A stretch of DNA of 64,000 nucleotides from an uncultured Bacteroidales bacterium (GCA_934725575.1 CAKVCK010000005.1:62001-126000); one strand, 5' to 3'. Positions 17,512 to 25,610 are shown, counted from the first letter of the stretch. The notes: generated by a model not told the origin, from the letters alone. Program-made: numbers and translations.

Positions 17512-19050
17512 TTAAAGCTTCCGGAGGAGGTTGTTCATGTTGACTTCCTTGTCGATGATGGTGCGGAGCTCGGCGATCGGAACCCTTTTCTGCTCCATGG
17601 TGTCGCGCTCGCGGATGGTGACGCAGTTGTCATTCAGCGAGTCGTGGTCAACGGTCACGCAGAACGGCGTGCCGATGGCGTCCTGGCGACGGTAGCGCTT
17701 GCCGATGGAGTCCTTAGGATCGTACTGGCAGTTGAAATCGTACTTGAGATCGTTCATCACCTCCTGAGCCTTCTCCGGCAGGCCGTCTTTGTTAATCAAA
17801 GGCAGCACGGCCACCTTGACAGGGGCAAGCGGCGCCGGGATGCCCAGCACGACGCGGGTTTCGCCGTTCTCAAGCTGCTCGACCTTGTAGGAATGGCTCA
17901 GCACTGCGAGGAACATACGGTCCACACCGATGGAAGTCTCCACGCAGTAAGGAACGTAGCTCTCGTTGGTCTCAGGATCGAAGTACTGGATCTTCTTTCC
18001 GGAGAGTCTCTGATGGTTGCCGAGGTCGAAGTCGGTACGGGAGTGGATTCCCTCCAACTCCTTGAAACCGAACGGGAAGTTGAACTCGATGTCGGTCGCG
18101 GCGTTGGCGTAGTGGGCCAGTTTCTCGTGATCGTGGAAACGGTAGTTCTCGGCACCCATCCCGAGGTTGACGTGCCATTTCATACGGTTCTCCTTCCACT
18201 TCTTGAACCACCCCATCTCGGTGCCAGGTCGGCAGAAGAATTCCATCTCCATCTGCTCGAACTCTCTCATTCTGAATATGAACTGCCTCGCGACGATCTC
18301 GTTTCTGAACGCCTTTCCGATCTGGGCGATTCCGAACGGAATCTTCATGCGGCCCGTCTTCTGGACGTTGAGATATTCAATGAATATTCCCTGTGCCGTC
18401 TCCGGACGCAGGTAGATCTTGTCGTCCGCCTCGCCGGTGTTGCTGATCTGGGTGGAGAACATCAGGTTGAACTGACGCACATCGGTCCAGTTCTTCGTGC
18501 CGGAAATCGGATCCACAATGTCGCAGTCAAGGATGATCTGCTTGTACTCCTTGAGGTCGTTGGCCTGCTCGGCTGCAACATAACGGTTGTGAACCTCGTC
18601 ATATTTCGCCTTCTCCCTCAGAATGTTAGGGTTAGTGGCGCGGAACTGCTCCTCGTCGAAGGCCTCTCCGAACCTCTTGCGGCCCTTCTCGACCTCCTTG
18701 TTCATCTTCTCCTCGATCTTGCCGAGATAGTCCTCGATCAGATTGTCGGCGCGATACCTCTTCTTGGAGTCCTTGTTGTCGATGAGCGGATCGTTGAACG
18801 CCGCCACGTGGCCTGAAGCCACCCAAGTCTTAGGGTGCATGAACACGCAGGAATCAATGCCGACGATGTTCTCGTTCAGCCTTGTCATAGCGTTCCACCA
18901 GTACTGCTTGATGTTGTTCTTCAGCTCGACGCCCATCTGGCCATAGTCATAGACCGCGGCCAGTCCGTCATAAATCTCACTTGACGGGAATATGAACCCG
19001 TACTCCTTGCAATGTGCCACCAGCACCTTGAACAGTTCGTCCTGTGTCAT
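17512..19050 (-). CDS. glyS: Glycine--tRNA ligase (class II, alpha2 type)
   Basis: A 512-residue cytoplasmic enzyme that charges tRNA-Gly with glycine using ATP. It is the single-chain eukaryote/archaeal-like form, not the two-subunit GlyQ/GlyS enzyme. The N-terminus (YGFIFPSSEIYDGLAAVYDY) and class II motif 1 region are clear; motif 2 is FRNEIVARQFIFRMREFEQM; motif 3 includes GVDRMFLAVL. The C-terminal anticodon-binding domain (about 400-512) holds LAPVKVAVLPLINKD and ends EVNMNNLLRKL. Length is normal for the family. It is transcribed alone; CAAATATA at 19163-19170 (TATATTTG on the minus strand) is a possible -7 element. Confidence 0.97.
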   Translation of the reverse strand: MTQDELFKVLVAHCKEYGFIFPSSEIYDGLAAVYDYGQMGVELKNNIKQYWWNAMTRLNENIVGIDSCVFMHPKTWVASGHVAAFNDPLIDNKDSKKRYRADNLIEDYLGKIEEKMNKEVEKGRKRFGEAFDEEQFRATNPNILREKAKYDEVHNRYVAAEQANDLKEYKQIILDCDIVDPISGTKNWTDVRQFNLMFSTQISNTGEADDKIYLRPETAQGIFIEYLNVQKTGRMKIPFGIAQIGKAFRNEIVARQFIFRMREFEQMEMEFFCRPGTEMGWFKKWKENRMKWHVNLGMGAENYRFHDHEKLAHYANAATDIEFNFPFGFKELEGIHSRTDFDLGNHQRLSGKKIQYFDPETNESYVPYCVETSIGVDRMFLAVLSHSYKVEQLENGETRVVLGIPAPLAPVKVAVLPLINKDGLPEKAQEVMNDLKYDFNCQYDPKDSIGKRYRRQDAIGTPFCVTVDHDSLNDNCVTIRERDTMEQKRVPIAELRTIIDKEVNMNNLLRKL

Positions 19051-19162
19051 AGTATTGTTGTACTTTAAAAATTCTCAAAGTCATCTGAATATGCATCGGC
19101 AACTCCCCCCCTCTTCCGGCGACTACGTACCGGCATATTCCATAACGCTCACTAAGAACCTA

Positions 19163-19170
19163 CAAATATA
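19163..19170 (-). promoter_or_regulatory. Possible -7 promoter element for glyS
   Basis: On the minus strand this reads TATATTTG, matching TAnnTTTG, 112 bases before the glyS ATG. No TTTG at the expected -33 distance was found, so the assignment is weak. Confidence 0.35.
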
Positions 19171-19220
19171 CACATTTTCACGCAAGAATCATCGTGACGG
19201 AAACACGTCACTTGTGTTCC

Positions 19221-19244
19221 GCCACTTGCCACGCCACTTGCCAT
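19221..19244. repeat. 12-bp tandem duplication
   Basis: GCCACTTGCCAC is followed directly by GCCACTTGCCAT, just downstream of the AAA ATPase stop codon. A related CACTTG also lies a few bases before. No function is evident. Confidence 0.5.
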
Positions 19245-19254
19245 CGATCCAGCA

Positions 19255-20397
19255 TCAAGCGTTATTGTACTGCCGATTGACCCAAAGCCAGAGGAACTTA
19301 TCCGGGATGGAATATTCCTTCAAATCAACGGTGATGATGTCTTCCTTGAGGAGTTTGCGGATGGCGGCATTGACAACGCTGGCGGTGGATAGCTGGTAGC
19401 GATTAATAAAAGCGGAAGTGTTGACATTACGCACGCGCGCCTCGTTCGCGATGGCGGACAGAACTCGTTTTTGGTTTTCTGTCAGGCTAGACATCAGCTC
19501 GGCGAATTGAATCTCATTCATCAACAATATGTTGTCTATTGACATCCGTATCACTTCAATAGAGCACTCCTCTCCCCTATCTATCGACGCGAAAGCCTCA
19601 TTAAAGACACGTTGCATGTAATAAGTATATCCTTCAAACAAGTCATAGACGTACTCAACCACCGCTTTGGCTATCCTCTTGCCATATTCATTGAACATCT
19701 TCCCGACAAAATCGGAGTAAACATCTTTGTCAATAGCTTTAAGTTCCAATGGATCAGCACTTTTATAGAAAGGACGAGCCGGGGACTGAAACATCGCGCT
19801 CATAATGCTCCTCTTGCTTCCCGCAAACACGAAATGGCAGTTCTTCATTTTCTGAATATGCCCGCGAAGGAGAGCCTCGATGTTACCATCCTCATATTCA
19901 TTTATTTGCTGAAACTCATCAATCGCGACGAGGCACGGCATCCCCGCATTGTCGAGGTAATTGAATATCTCTTCCAATGTGAACTCCGGCCGCTGAATAT
20001 CCCCAAGGCTCACACCGAACGACGGCTGTCCGGTAACGGAATCGTAGGTTATCTTGCCTTGAAGCGACTTCAACGCACTTACGAGCTTATCAAGGACTTT
20101 TTTTCCGGCAGGCTGTAACGCCCTGAACACTTCCTTACCCAAAAAGAAAGTGAACTCTCTGAGACTTGTAGTATGCAGAATATCAACAAAAAACGTGTAG
20201 TAAGAACGTTTGATTTCCTCCCGCTCGAACACGTGCGTTATCAACCCCGTCTTGCCCATTCTGCGAGGCGAGAACAGAACCACATCATTCCCGTTCATCA
20301 ATGATTTTGCCAACCTCTGCGTCTCGCTGACCCTGTCACAGAAAAACTCATCAGGAATATACCCTCTGGTTATAAATGGATTATGAATTGTTTTCAT
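19255..20397 (-). CDS. AAA ATPase with C-terminal winged helix (archaeal-type ATPase family)
   Basis: A 380-residue STAND/AAA-type ATP-binding protein of the archaeal ATPase-like group common in Bacteroidales. Walker A is SPRRMGKT (43-50), Walker B is CLVAIDEF (155-162), and a sensor-like FVFAGSKRS follows. The last 60 residues (NQKRVLSAIANEARVRN...) form a winged helix that may bind DNA. The frame is open for 16 more codons upstream, but a good promoter (20415-20446) lies inside that extension, so the ATG at 20397 (MKTIHNPF) is preferred. It stands alone, which is usual for this family. Its cellular role is unknown; proposed roles in the wider group include mobile-element or toxin-antitoxin-like functions. 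Confidence 0.8.
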   Translation of the reverse strand: MKTIHNPFITRGYIPDEFFCDRVSETQRLAKSLMNGNDVVLFSPRRMGKTGLITHVFEREEIKRSYYTFFVDILHTTSLREFTFFLGKEVFRALQPAGKKVLDKLVSALKSLQGKITYDSVTGQPSFGVSLGDIQRPEFTLEEIFNYLDNAGMPCLVAIDEFQQINEYEDGNIEALLRGHIQKMKNCHFVFAGSKRSIMSAMFQSPARPFYKSADPLELKAIDKDVYSDFVGKMFNEYGKRIAKAVVEYVYDLFEGYTYYMQRVFNEAFASIDRGEECSIEVIRMSIDNILLMNEIQFAELMSSLTENQKRVLSAIANEARVRNVNTSAFINRYQLSTASVVNAAIRKLLKEDIITVDLKEYSIPDKFLWLWVNRQYNNA

Positions 20398-20414
20398 ATC
20401 TGATTTCTTTCCGG

Positions 20415-20446
20415 CAAATATAATTATCCATTTTGGATAATCCAAA
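20415..20446 (-). promoter_or_regulatory. Promoter of the AAA ATPase gene with an operator filling its spacer
   Basis: On the minus strand TTTG (complement of 20443-20446) is followed after 20 bases by TATATTTG (complement of 20415-20422), an excellent Bacteroidota -33/-7 pair. The spacer is occupied by the perfect palindrome ATTATCC-ATTTT-GGATAAT (20423-20441), so a bound protein would block the polymerase. A related half (CATTTTGGGTAAT) lies a little upstream at about 20456-20468. Autoregulation through the winged helix of the ATPase is a guess. Confidence 0.75.
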
Positions 20447-20600
20447 TCGAATAATTCATTTTGGGTAATTGTAGTTTACCCACTATTCTTGCATTCATCT
20501 CTTCGGAACACCCTCTTTGAAATCAGTTTTGTCCACCCAAACCACCGTTCCGCCGGACAAACCGTGCCTTTCAGCCATTTTCTCCGGCGATCGCAGCCTT

Positions 20601-21575
20601 TCAGCGGACAAACGCCATTTTGAGTTCCTTCCAGTCAGCCTTTGTCAAAGGAGAATCATTGATTTCGCTGACAAGCACGTCCTTGGGTTTTCCTGTTGCT
20701 ATCATATTCCCGTGCAGTTCGATGCCGCTTATCCTGACCGACCCCTTACTGTTTTGTGCGATGTTTATCTTCCAGACATAGTGCTCTAATCCGTATCCAT
20801 CGTTTCTGCTTCCTTCAAGACAAACATCAAGAAGTTCCTTGCGATAACCAAACCGGACGAGAATCTGGCTGTTATCCCCGCTCTTGTCGATCAGAAGGTA
20901 GGATATTCCCGCATCGTCCGAGAGTTTATGAACCAACATCCTGCCGGAAGTGCATTCATCTTTCAGCCGCTCGGAATGCCTGTTCAAGATTTTTCCGAGG
21001 ATGACATACGAACTGAAAATGTCATAACCAACCTTCTCATCATCAATATTATTGCCAAATGAATATATCAGCACGTCCCCTTTGTCTTTTGAATATCGTT
21101 TACCATAGTTATCAAGTATCGTAAAATCAGCGGTTTTTCGTGATATTTCCGAATCCTCGCCAATCACATATTCACAAAGAAACCTCCGTCCGAACACCCT
21201 CCACTCGAATGGCACGGAATTGACCAGTGAGACATATTCATCAACACGCTTGAGATTCTTTTCCACCACTTTCGCTCCTGCCAATTCCCCACTCTTGACA
21301 TTCAACGTCACCGACCTCGCATTCCCGTCATAAACAACCACATCAGATGAAAGCCCGGCGACCGAGGCCATCAAAGAATCACCTCGCTCTATCGCTCCAG
21401 CCTGAAATTCAAACCGTCCCAACGAATCACAATTCCCCAGACAACTCCCATTTTTGAATATGAAGGCGTACTCCGCCGGCTCGTTTCCCATCTTGACGGT
21501 GATTTCAATGTTTTGGGCGGCCGCTGAAATGGCGACAAACAAGGACAAGATGAATAGGTAAAATTTGTTATGCAT
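20601..21575 (-). CDS. Secreted protein of unknown function
   Basis: A 324-residue protein not assigned to a family. It has a clear signal peptide (YLFILSLFVAISAAAQ, cut near residue 20). Residues about 22-95 (ITVKMGNEPAEYAFIFKNG, SLGRFEF, GDSLMASVAGL) resemble the start of carboxypeptidase-regulatory-like sandwiches found at the front of many Bacteroidota envelope proteins. The rest is alpha/beta mixed with no catalytic motif seen. It stands alone on the minus strand with 150 bases to the AAA promoter and 327 to folK. The neighbouring direct repeats (21794-21867) lie upstream of its start. Confidence 0.7.
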   Translation of the reverse strand: MHNKFYLFILSLFVAISAAAQNIEITVKMGNEPAEYAFIFKNGSCLGNCDSLGRFEFQAGAIERGDSLMASVAGLSSDVVVYDGNARSVTLNVKSGELAGAKVVEKNLKRVDEYVSLVNSVPFEWRVFGRRFLCEYVIGEDSEISRKTADFTILDNYGKRYSKDKGDVLIYSFGNNIDDEKVGYDIFSSYVILGKILNRHSERLKDECTSGRMLVHKLSDDAGISYLLIDKSGDNSQILVRFGYRKELLDVCLEGSRNDGYGLEHYVWKINIAQNSKGSVRISGIELHGNMIATGKPKDVLVSEINDSPLTKADWKELKMAFVR

Positions 21576-21902
21576 TGTATTTTAGTGTTATAAGTCACTT
21601 ATGCATAACAAAAGCGATGCCTGTCGGCAACTACTTGTTCAAAAACCACTCGATGGCGTTCACGATATGTATTGCCTTATTATTGACTGTAACATCACGG
21701 GTTTCGTCCATCATATATAAGAGAAGTTCCCAAGATTTTTACAAGTAATTATAATAAATTGATTTACTGAAATATAAGCTTAGGCTATTGCGCTATTTTG
21801 ACGAAAATAGCCGTGTGAAATGCGTTATTTTGACAGTTTTATGTTGTTGAAACCGTGTTATTTTGACGAAAAATATTCGGAGTTTATCCAGACTTAAAAC
21901 CA
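21576..21902. other. 327-base intergenic region with repeats and a tiny open frame
   Basis: AT-rich and without a supported gene. It contains the three TATTTTGAC repeats at 21794-21867. A 27-codon minus-strand frame at 21631-21714 (MMDETRDV to NAIEWFLNK) reads like the C-terminus of a longer protein and may be a remnant; no longer frame extends it. Confidence 0.5.
21794..21867. repeat. Three direct repeats of TATTTTGAC at 32-33 bp spacing
   Basis: TATTTTGAC occurs at 21794-21802, 21826-21834 and 21859-21867, each preceded by a GC or GT dinucleotide plus pyrimidine, and the first and third followed by GAAAA. The spacing is about three helical turns, so the copies would face the same side of the DNA. 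It could be a regulator-binding array upstream of the secreted protein gene. Confidence 0.6.
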
Positions 21903-22394
21903 CTATTCTACACCAAAATATTCAGGAAAGGCGGTTTTGAGGGATGGTTTGGCGACTTCAAGGAGGGGGATCATCACGAAAGGGCGGTTCTCGATGTCTT
22001 TGTGGGGGATGATGAGATCCGGAGCGGTGATGCGCTCGGTGCCGTAGAAGAGGATGTCGATGTCGATGATGCGGGAGTGGTAGATGCGGTTGCCGGAGCC
22101 ATCATATTCAGGAGGATCAGTCCGACCCATCACGCGCTCGATCGACTTGATCTTGGCCAGCACCTCGCGGGCGGCATCTTCCGCTGGCATTTCGGGACGG
22201 AAGGTCCTGTAAAGCGCCACGGCGTTCAAAAACTTGCCGCCGGAGAAACCCATCGGCTTGGTCTCGATAAGCCGCGAGAGGGCCGTATAATGGCCTTCAA
22301 AGGCCTCATCCATACGGCGGAGTGCCTCCTCGATGTTCTTCTCACGGTTGCCAAGGTTGCTTCCGAGGGAAAAATATATGCTGACAAATGCCAT
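21903..22394 (-). CDS. folK: 2-amino-4-hydroxy-6-hydroxymethyldihydropteridine diphosphokinase
   Basis: A 163-residue folate-synthesis enzyme that moves pyrophosphate from ATP to 6-hydroxymethyl-dihydropterin. The N-terminal SLGSNLGNRE, the pterin-binding FLNAVA stretch, and the signature SRIIDIDILFYG with upstream GRT are all present. IPHKDIENRPFVMIPLLEV is the usual C-terminal block. The ATG overlaps the stop of sufT by one base (TAATG), so translation is coupled. The pairing of folK with Suf genes is positional only; no functional link is evident. Confidence 0.96.
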   Translation of the reverse strand: MAFVSIYFSLGSNLGNREKNIEEALRRMDEAFEGHYTALSRLIETKPMGFSGGKFLNAVALYRTFRPEMPAEDAAREVLAKIKSIERVMGRTDPPEYDGSGNRIYHSRIIDIDILFYGTERITAPDLIIPHKDIENRPFVMIPLLEVAKPSLKTAFPEYFGVE

Positions 22395-22870
22395 TATGAA
22401 TTCGGTTCCTTTGAATAGTCCGGGCCTGCTCCAGGATCAACCCTATCCGAGGAAGAATCAATGTCATCCAGCCCGAGTTCCAAACGGGCCTCGTCAGAAA
22501 GCATCGATTGGTCCCAAGCCGGATCAAAAACCAGTTCCACATTGCAAGACTTGATTCCAGGAACATCCGTGACGTTTCTCTGAACCTCCTCCAGCACCTC
22601 ATCGGCCATCGGGCAGTTCGGGGCAGTGAATGTCATCTTGATGAAAGCCTCGTGCTTCTTGTTGATGACAAGCTCGTAGATGAGGCCGAGGTCGTAGATG
22701 TTGACCGGAATCTCCGGATCATAGACCTGCTTCAAGGCCAGAACCACATTGTCATAAAGCGGAGCGAGTGCCTTCACATCCTCTGCCGAAAGCACCTCAC
22801 TCTCCCGCTCCACCTGCGGCTCCTGCACGGTCGTCTTTTCCTCTTCCTTATTATTTTTGAATATGCTCAT
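22394..22870 (-). CDS. sufT: SufT-like iron-sulfur cluster assembly protein (MIP18/DUF59 family)
   Basis: A 158-residue cytoplasmic protein. The ATG at 22870 (MSIFKNNKEEE) is preferred; the frame continues upstream for ten codons into the gap after sufE. A charged N-terminal tail of about 45 residues precedes the DUF59 domain: LKQVYDPEIPVNIYDLGLIY, MTFTAPNCPMADEVLEEV with the conserved Cys, and VELVFDPAWDQSMLSDEAR. The family helps mature iron-sulfur proteins. It lies 16 bases after sufE and overlaps folK, so it belongs to the sufS-sufE-sufT-folK operon. Confidence 0.9.
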   Translation of the reverse strand: MSIFKNNKEEEKTTVQEPQVERESEVLSAEDVKALAPLYDNVVLALKQVYDPEIPVNIYDLGLIYELVINKKHEAFIKMTFTAPNCPMADEVLEEVQRNVTDVPGIKSCNVELVFDPAWDQSMLSDEARLELGLDDIDSSSDRVDPGAGPDYSKEPNS

Positions 22871-22886
22871 AATAGTATTTGTTTTG

Positions 22887-23300
22887 CTAACTGTTCTCAA
22901 ACGCCACAGCCTTGATTGTGTCGATCATCGAGACCAGTCCGTTGGCTCTGGTCGGCGAGAGATTCTCCTTAAGACCTATCTGGTTGATGAATCCGAAATC
23001 GTCCGCGGCGATTTCTTTCGGTGTGCGGCCAGAATAGACATTGATCAGAAGGGAGATTATGCCTTTTGTGATGATCGCGTCGCTGTCGGCCTTGAACCAA
23101 AGTTTTCCGTCCTCCAGGCGCCAATCCAGCCAAACCCGGGACTGACATCCCTTAATCAACTTATCATCAGTCTTTTCCGATTCCGGATACGCCTCCAGAT
23201 TCTTTCCCAAGTCGATGAGATACTCGTATTTGTCGAGCCATTCATCGTACATCGAGAAATCGTCAATCACAGACTGTTTAGATTCCTCTAATGAGTTCAT
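22887..23300 (-). CDS. sufE: Cysteine desulfuration protein SufE
   Basis: A 137-residue sulfur acceptor that takes persulfide from SufS and raises its activity. The key motif KGCQSRVWL contains the acceptor Cys; the GKNLEAYPESEKTDDKLI and GFINQIGLKENLSPTRANGL stretches are typical. The ATG at 23300 (MNSLEES) is preferred over a TTG four codons upstream. It follows sufS by 96 bases and precedes sufT by 16. Scaffold genes sufB, sufC and sufD are not in the window. Confidence 0.95.
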   Translation of the reverse strand: MNSLEESKQSVIDDFSMYDEWLDKYEYLIDLGKNLEAYPESEKTDDKLIKGCQSRVWLDWRLEDGKLWFKADSDAIITKGIISLLINVYSGRTPKEIAADDFGFINQIGLKENLSPTRANGLVSMIDTIKAVAFENS

Positions 23301-23396
23301 ATAATTATCCAAGTTTATATCTAAAAATCATCTGATTATTTCGGTGCTTCGACGGTTGATGAGCCTGCCGAATCACATACTCAGCGCCACCCCTGA

Positions 23397-24620
23397 CTAC
23401 ACCAACATCGCGATCGCTTTGTCAAGCGACTTTATGAAATATTCAGCCTCTTCCATCGTGTTGTACGGAGCGAGGGAAGCACGAAGCATCCCTGTCACTC
23501 CAAACCTGTCCATCAACGGCTCGGCGCACATCTGGCCGGAACGCACTGCGACTCCCATCTTATCCAAAATCAAAGCCAGATCCTCGTGATGCGCTCCTTC
23601 CACACTGAATGAATATAGAGGTATCTTCTGCTCAGTTCCACGTGGAACGCCGTAAAGACGGATCCTTGGGTCTTTCGTCAGCGCATAAAGAAGATACTCG
23701 GACACAGCCTTCTGATTAACCAATAACTCTTTATCATTCATCAATTTAGCCAATTCTATAGCTTGTTTCAATGTCGGAGTCGAATTGATGTTCTGAGTCC
23801 CTGCCTCAAACTTTTCCGGAAGCGGAGCGTAAGTCGTCCCGGAGAATTTCACGGTAGCGATCATCTCTCCCCCGCCCTGGTACGGAACCATCTGGTCGAG
23901 CCACTTACGCTTTCCGTAAAGGACTCCTGTTCCTGTCGCCGCATATAGCTTATGCCCTGAAAAAGCATAAAAATCACAGTCAACATCCTGAACGTCAACA
24001 CCTTCGTGAACAACACCCTGCGCCCCGTCAATCAAGACAGGACAACCAACCGAATGACAAATCTTTACAATATCCTTGACAGGATTGACGATTCCCAGCA
24101 CATTGGAAATCTGGGTGACAGCGACGATTTTTGTTTTGGAATTAAGCAATGACTTCAATTCATCAATGCTCAGATGTCCTTCATCGTCCACGTGAAGTAC
24201 TTTCAGAGCAGCATTCTTTCTCTGGCAAAGCATCTGCCACGGAACAATGTTGGAATGATGCTCAGCCTCGGAAACGATAATCTCATCCCCCTCATTGACG
24301 AATGTCTCCCCGAAAGAGAACGCCACAAGGTTGATGGATCCGGTAGTTCCGGAAGTGAAAACAATCTCTTCACGGGCTGCCGCGTTAATATATTCCTTGA
24401 CAGTATCGCGTGTGCTTTCGTACTCATCAGTGGCATCGACGGCGAGTTTGTGGACAGCACGATGGATGTTGGCGTTCGCACCGATGGTAAGCTGAGTCCA
24501 TTTGTCAATCACCGATTGCGGCCTTTGGGCGGTCGCGGCGTTGTCAAAATAGACCAGCGGCTTGCCATATATAGTGCGCGAAAGCGCCGGAAACATATTC
24601 CTAAGTTCTTGAATATTCAT
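23397..24620 (-). CDS. sufS: Cysteine desulfurase SufS
   Basis: A 407-residue PLP-dependent group II cysteine desulfurase that supplies sulfur as enzyme persulfide. The N-terminus MNIQELRNMFPALSRTIYGK, VYFDNAATAQRP, EIIVSEAEHHSNIVPW, the PLP lysine in FSGHKLYAATG, and the active-site Cys in RSGQMCAEP are all present. The ATG at 24620 is chosen because GGAGG lies at the usual distance upstream, a rare clear ribosome site in this window; the open frame continues 14 codons further. A TATATTTG element (minus strand, 24644-24651) lies just upstream. Confidence 0.95.
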   Translation of the reverse strand: MNIQELRNMFPALSRTIYGKPLVYFDNAATAQRPQSVIDKWTQLTIGANANIHRAVHKLAVDATDEYESTRDTVKEYINAAAREEIVFTSGTTGSINLVAFSFGETFVNEGDEIIVSEAEHHSNIVPWQMLCQRKNAALKVLHVDDEGHLSIDELKSLLNSKTKIVAVTQISNVLGIVNPVKDIVKICHSVGCPVLIDGAQGVVHEGVDVQDVDCDFYAFSGHKLYAATGTGVLYGKRKWLDQMVPYQGGGEMIATVKFSGTTYAPLPEKFEAGTQNINSTPTLKQAIELAKLMNDKELLVNQKAVSEYLLYALTKDPRIRLYGVPRGTEQKIPLYSFSVEGAHHEDLALILDKMGVAVRSGQMCAEPLMDRFGVTGMLRASLAPYNTMEEAEYFIKSLDKAIAMLV

Positions 24621-24643
24621 TGTCAAACCTCCATTCAATCTTG

Positions 24644-24651
24644 CAAATATA
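24644..24651 (-). promoter_or_regulatory. Possible -7 element for the sufS operon
   Basis: Reads TATATTTG on the minus strand, 23 bases before the sufS ATG, matching TAnnTTTG. No clear -33 TTTG was found. Its position between the start codon and the divergent ruvA fits a promoter. Confidence 0.5.
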
Positions 24652-24722
24652 ATCAAAAGCATTGGAAGAATGGACGCTTATTGAAATGGTGTATGAATAT
24701 TCCGTATTTAGCGCAAAAATGC

Positions 24723-24730
24723 TAATTTTG
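24723..24730 (+). promoter_or_regulatory. Possible -7 element for ruvA
   Basis: TAATTTTG matches TAnnTTTG and lies 22 bases before the ruvA ATG. The -33 region reads TTCC instead of TTTG, so support is partial. Confidence 0.45.
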
Positions 24731-24752
24731 TCTTGAACAAAAATCTTTGAAT

Positions 24753-25340
24753 ATGATTGATTACATAAAGGGAACGATAGTCGAGCTATCCCCTGCTGAA
24801 CTTATTTTGGAGAACAACGGCATCGGGTACAGCATTCTGATTTCATTGCAGACTTTTCAGGCGTTACAAGATAAGAAAGAAGCAACCGTTTACATATTCC
24901 ATTACCTTCGCGAGGACGCGGAGCTTTTCTACGGATTCGCCACAAAGGACGAGCGTGAGTTGTTCGAACTGCTGATCAGTGTGTCCGGAATTGGTGTGAA
25001 TTCGGCCAGAATGATGCTTTCATCGCTCTCAGCTGAGGAGATCAGACAGGCTATTTTGTCCGAGGACATCGCAAGGATCAAGAGTGTGAAAGGTATCGGT
25101 GTGAAGAGTGCGCAGAGGCTTGTTTTGGAGCTCAAGGACAAAATTGTCAAGGGTGAAGGGGCGGATTCCACAGAGTTATTTGGTGGCAACCGTAGTGAGA
25201 TTGTCGAGGAAGCCAGCCGTGCGCTTGTTATGCTCGGCTTCGCAAAACCTGCCGTCAACAAAGCCATCCAGGCGGTTCTCAAAGCCAATCCAAACGCAAA
25301 AGTTGAGCAGATCATCAAGTCTGCGTTGCAGATGATGTAA
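24753..25340 (+). CDS. ruvA: Holliday junction branch migration protein RuvA
   Basis: A 195-residue DNA-binding subunit that recognises four-way junctions and loads the RuvB motor. The oligonucleotide-binding N-domain (MIDYIKGTIVELSPAELIL, NGIGYSI), the two helix-hairpin-helix motifs (LISVSGIGVNSARMML and IKSVKGIGVKSAQRLVLELK) and the C-terminal domain III (EASRALVMLGFAKPAVNKAI) are complete. The ATG at 24753 sits in the context GAATATG; a TTG two codons earlier is less likely. ruvB is 9 kb away on the other strand. Confidence 0.96.
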   Translation: MIDYIKGTIVELSPAELILENNGIGYSILISLQTFQALQDKKEATVYIFHYLREDAELFYGFATKDERELFELLISVSGIGVNSARMMLSSLSAEEIRQAILSEDIARIKSVKGIGVKSAQRLVLELKDKIVKGEGADSTELFGGNRSEIVEEASRALVMLGFAKPAVNKAIQAVLKANPNAKVEQIIKSALQMM

Positions 25341-25356
25341 GTATACCGAATATAGC

Positions 25357-25441
25357 GGCAAAAGCAAAAAAGACTTTGGCTACCTACGCGCTGCGCGCGC
25401 CCTATCCGGGAGAATGGTAGCCAAAGTCTTTTTATTTTGCC
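25357..25441. terminator. Hairpin with conserved GC-rich loop (copy B1)
   Basis: AAAAAGACTTTGGCTACC (25367-25384) pairs perfectly with 25416-25433, and the helix extends imperfectly to GGC/GCC at 25357 and 25441. The A-run before and T-run after make it a plausible two-way terminator for ruvA and mnmG. The 31-base loop contains CGCGCCCTATCCGGG, the reverse complement of the loop core of the next hairpin at 25501-25581. Confidence 0.8.
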
Positions 25442-25500
25442 TTACTGAATAATAAAACTAGCAATAGACAAATCAAAACAGCTTCTAAATATCCACGATA

Positions 25501-25581
25501 GGCTGAATGAATATGGCCTGAGCAACCATTTACCCGGATAGGGCGCGAAGCGCAGGTTGCTCAGGCCATATTTATTCAGCC
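25501..25581. terminator. 27-bp hairpin with conserved GC-rich loop (copy B2)
   Basis: The arm at 25501-25527 (GGCTGAATGAATATGGCCTG and on) pairs with 25555-25581, with a single G-T wobble. The 27-base loop holds CCCGGATAGGGCGCG then AAGCGC. Compared with the inverted B1 loop, the shared string is ACC-ATTYWCCCGGATAGGGCGCG, a variable few bases, then AGCGC and GGT, while the stems are unrelated. It lies 29 bases after the mnmG stop codon. Confidence 0.8.
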
Positions 25582-25610
25582 GCTAATATACTTTTATCGC
25601 ACTTTTATTG

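Noticed and set aside
17329..18816. A 495-codon plus-strand open frame opposite glyS
   Set aside because: The minus-strand frame is an unmistakable glycine-tRNA ligase; the plus-strand translation has no recognisable domain and reflects the codon bias of the real gene.
19194..19211. GTGACG/CGTCAC hairpin downstream of the AAA ATPase
   Set aside because: Only 6 bp and no T-run on the minus strand; too weak to call a terminator.
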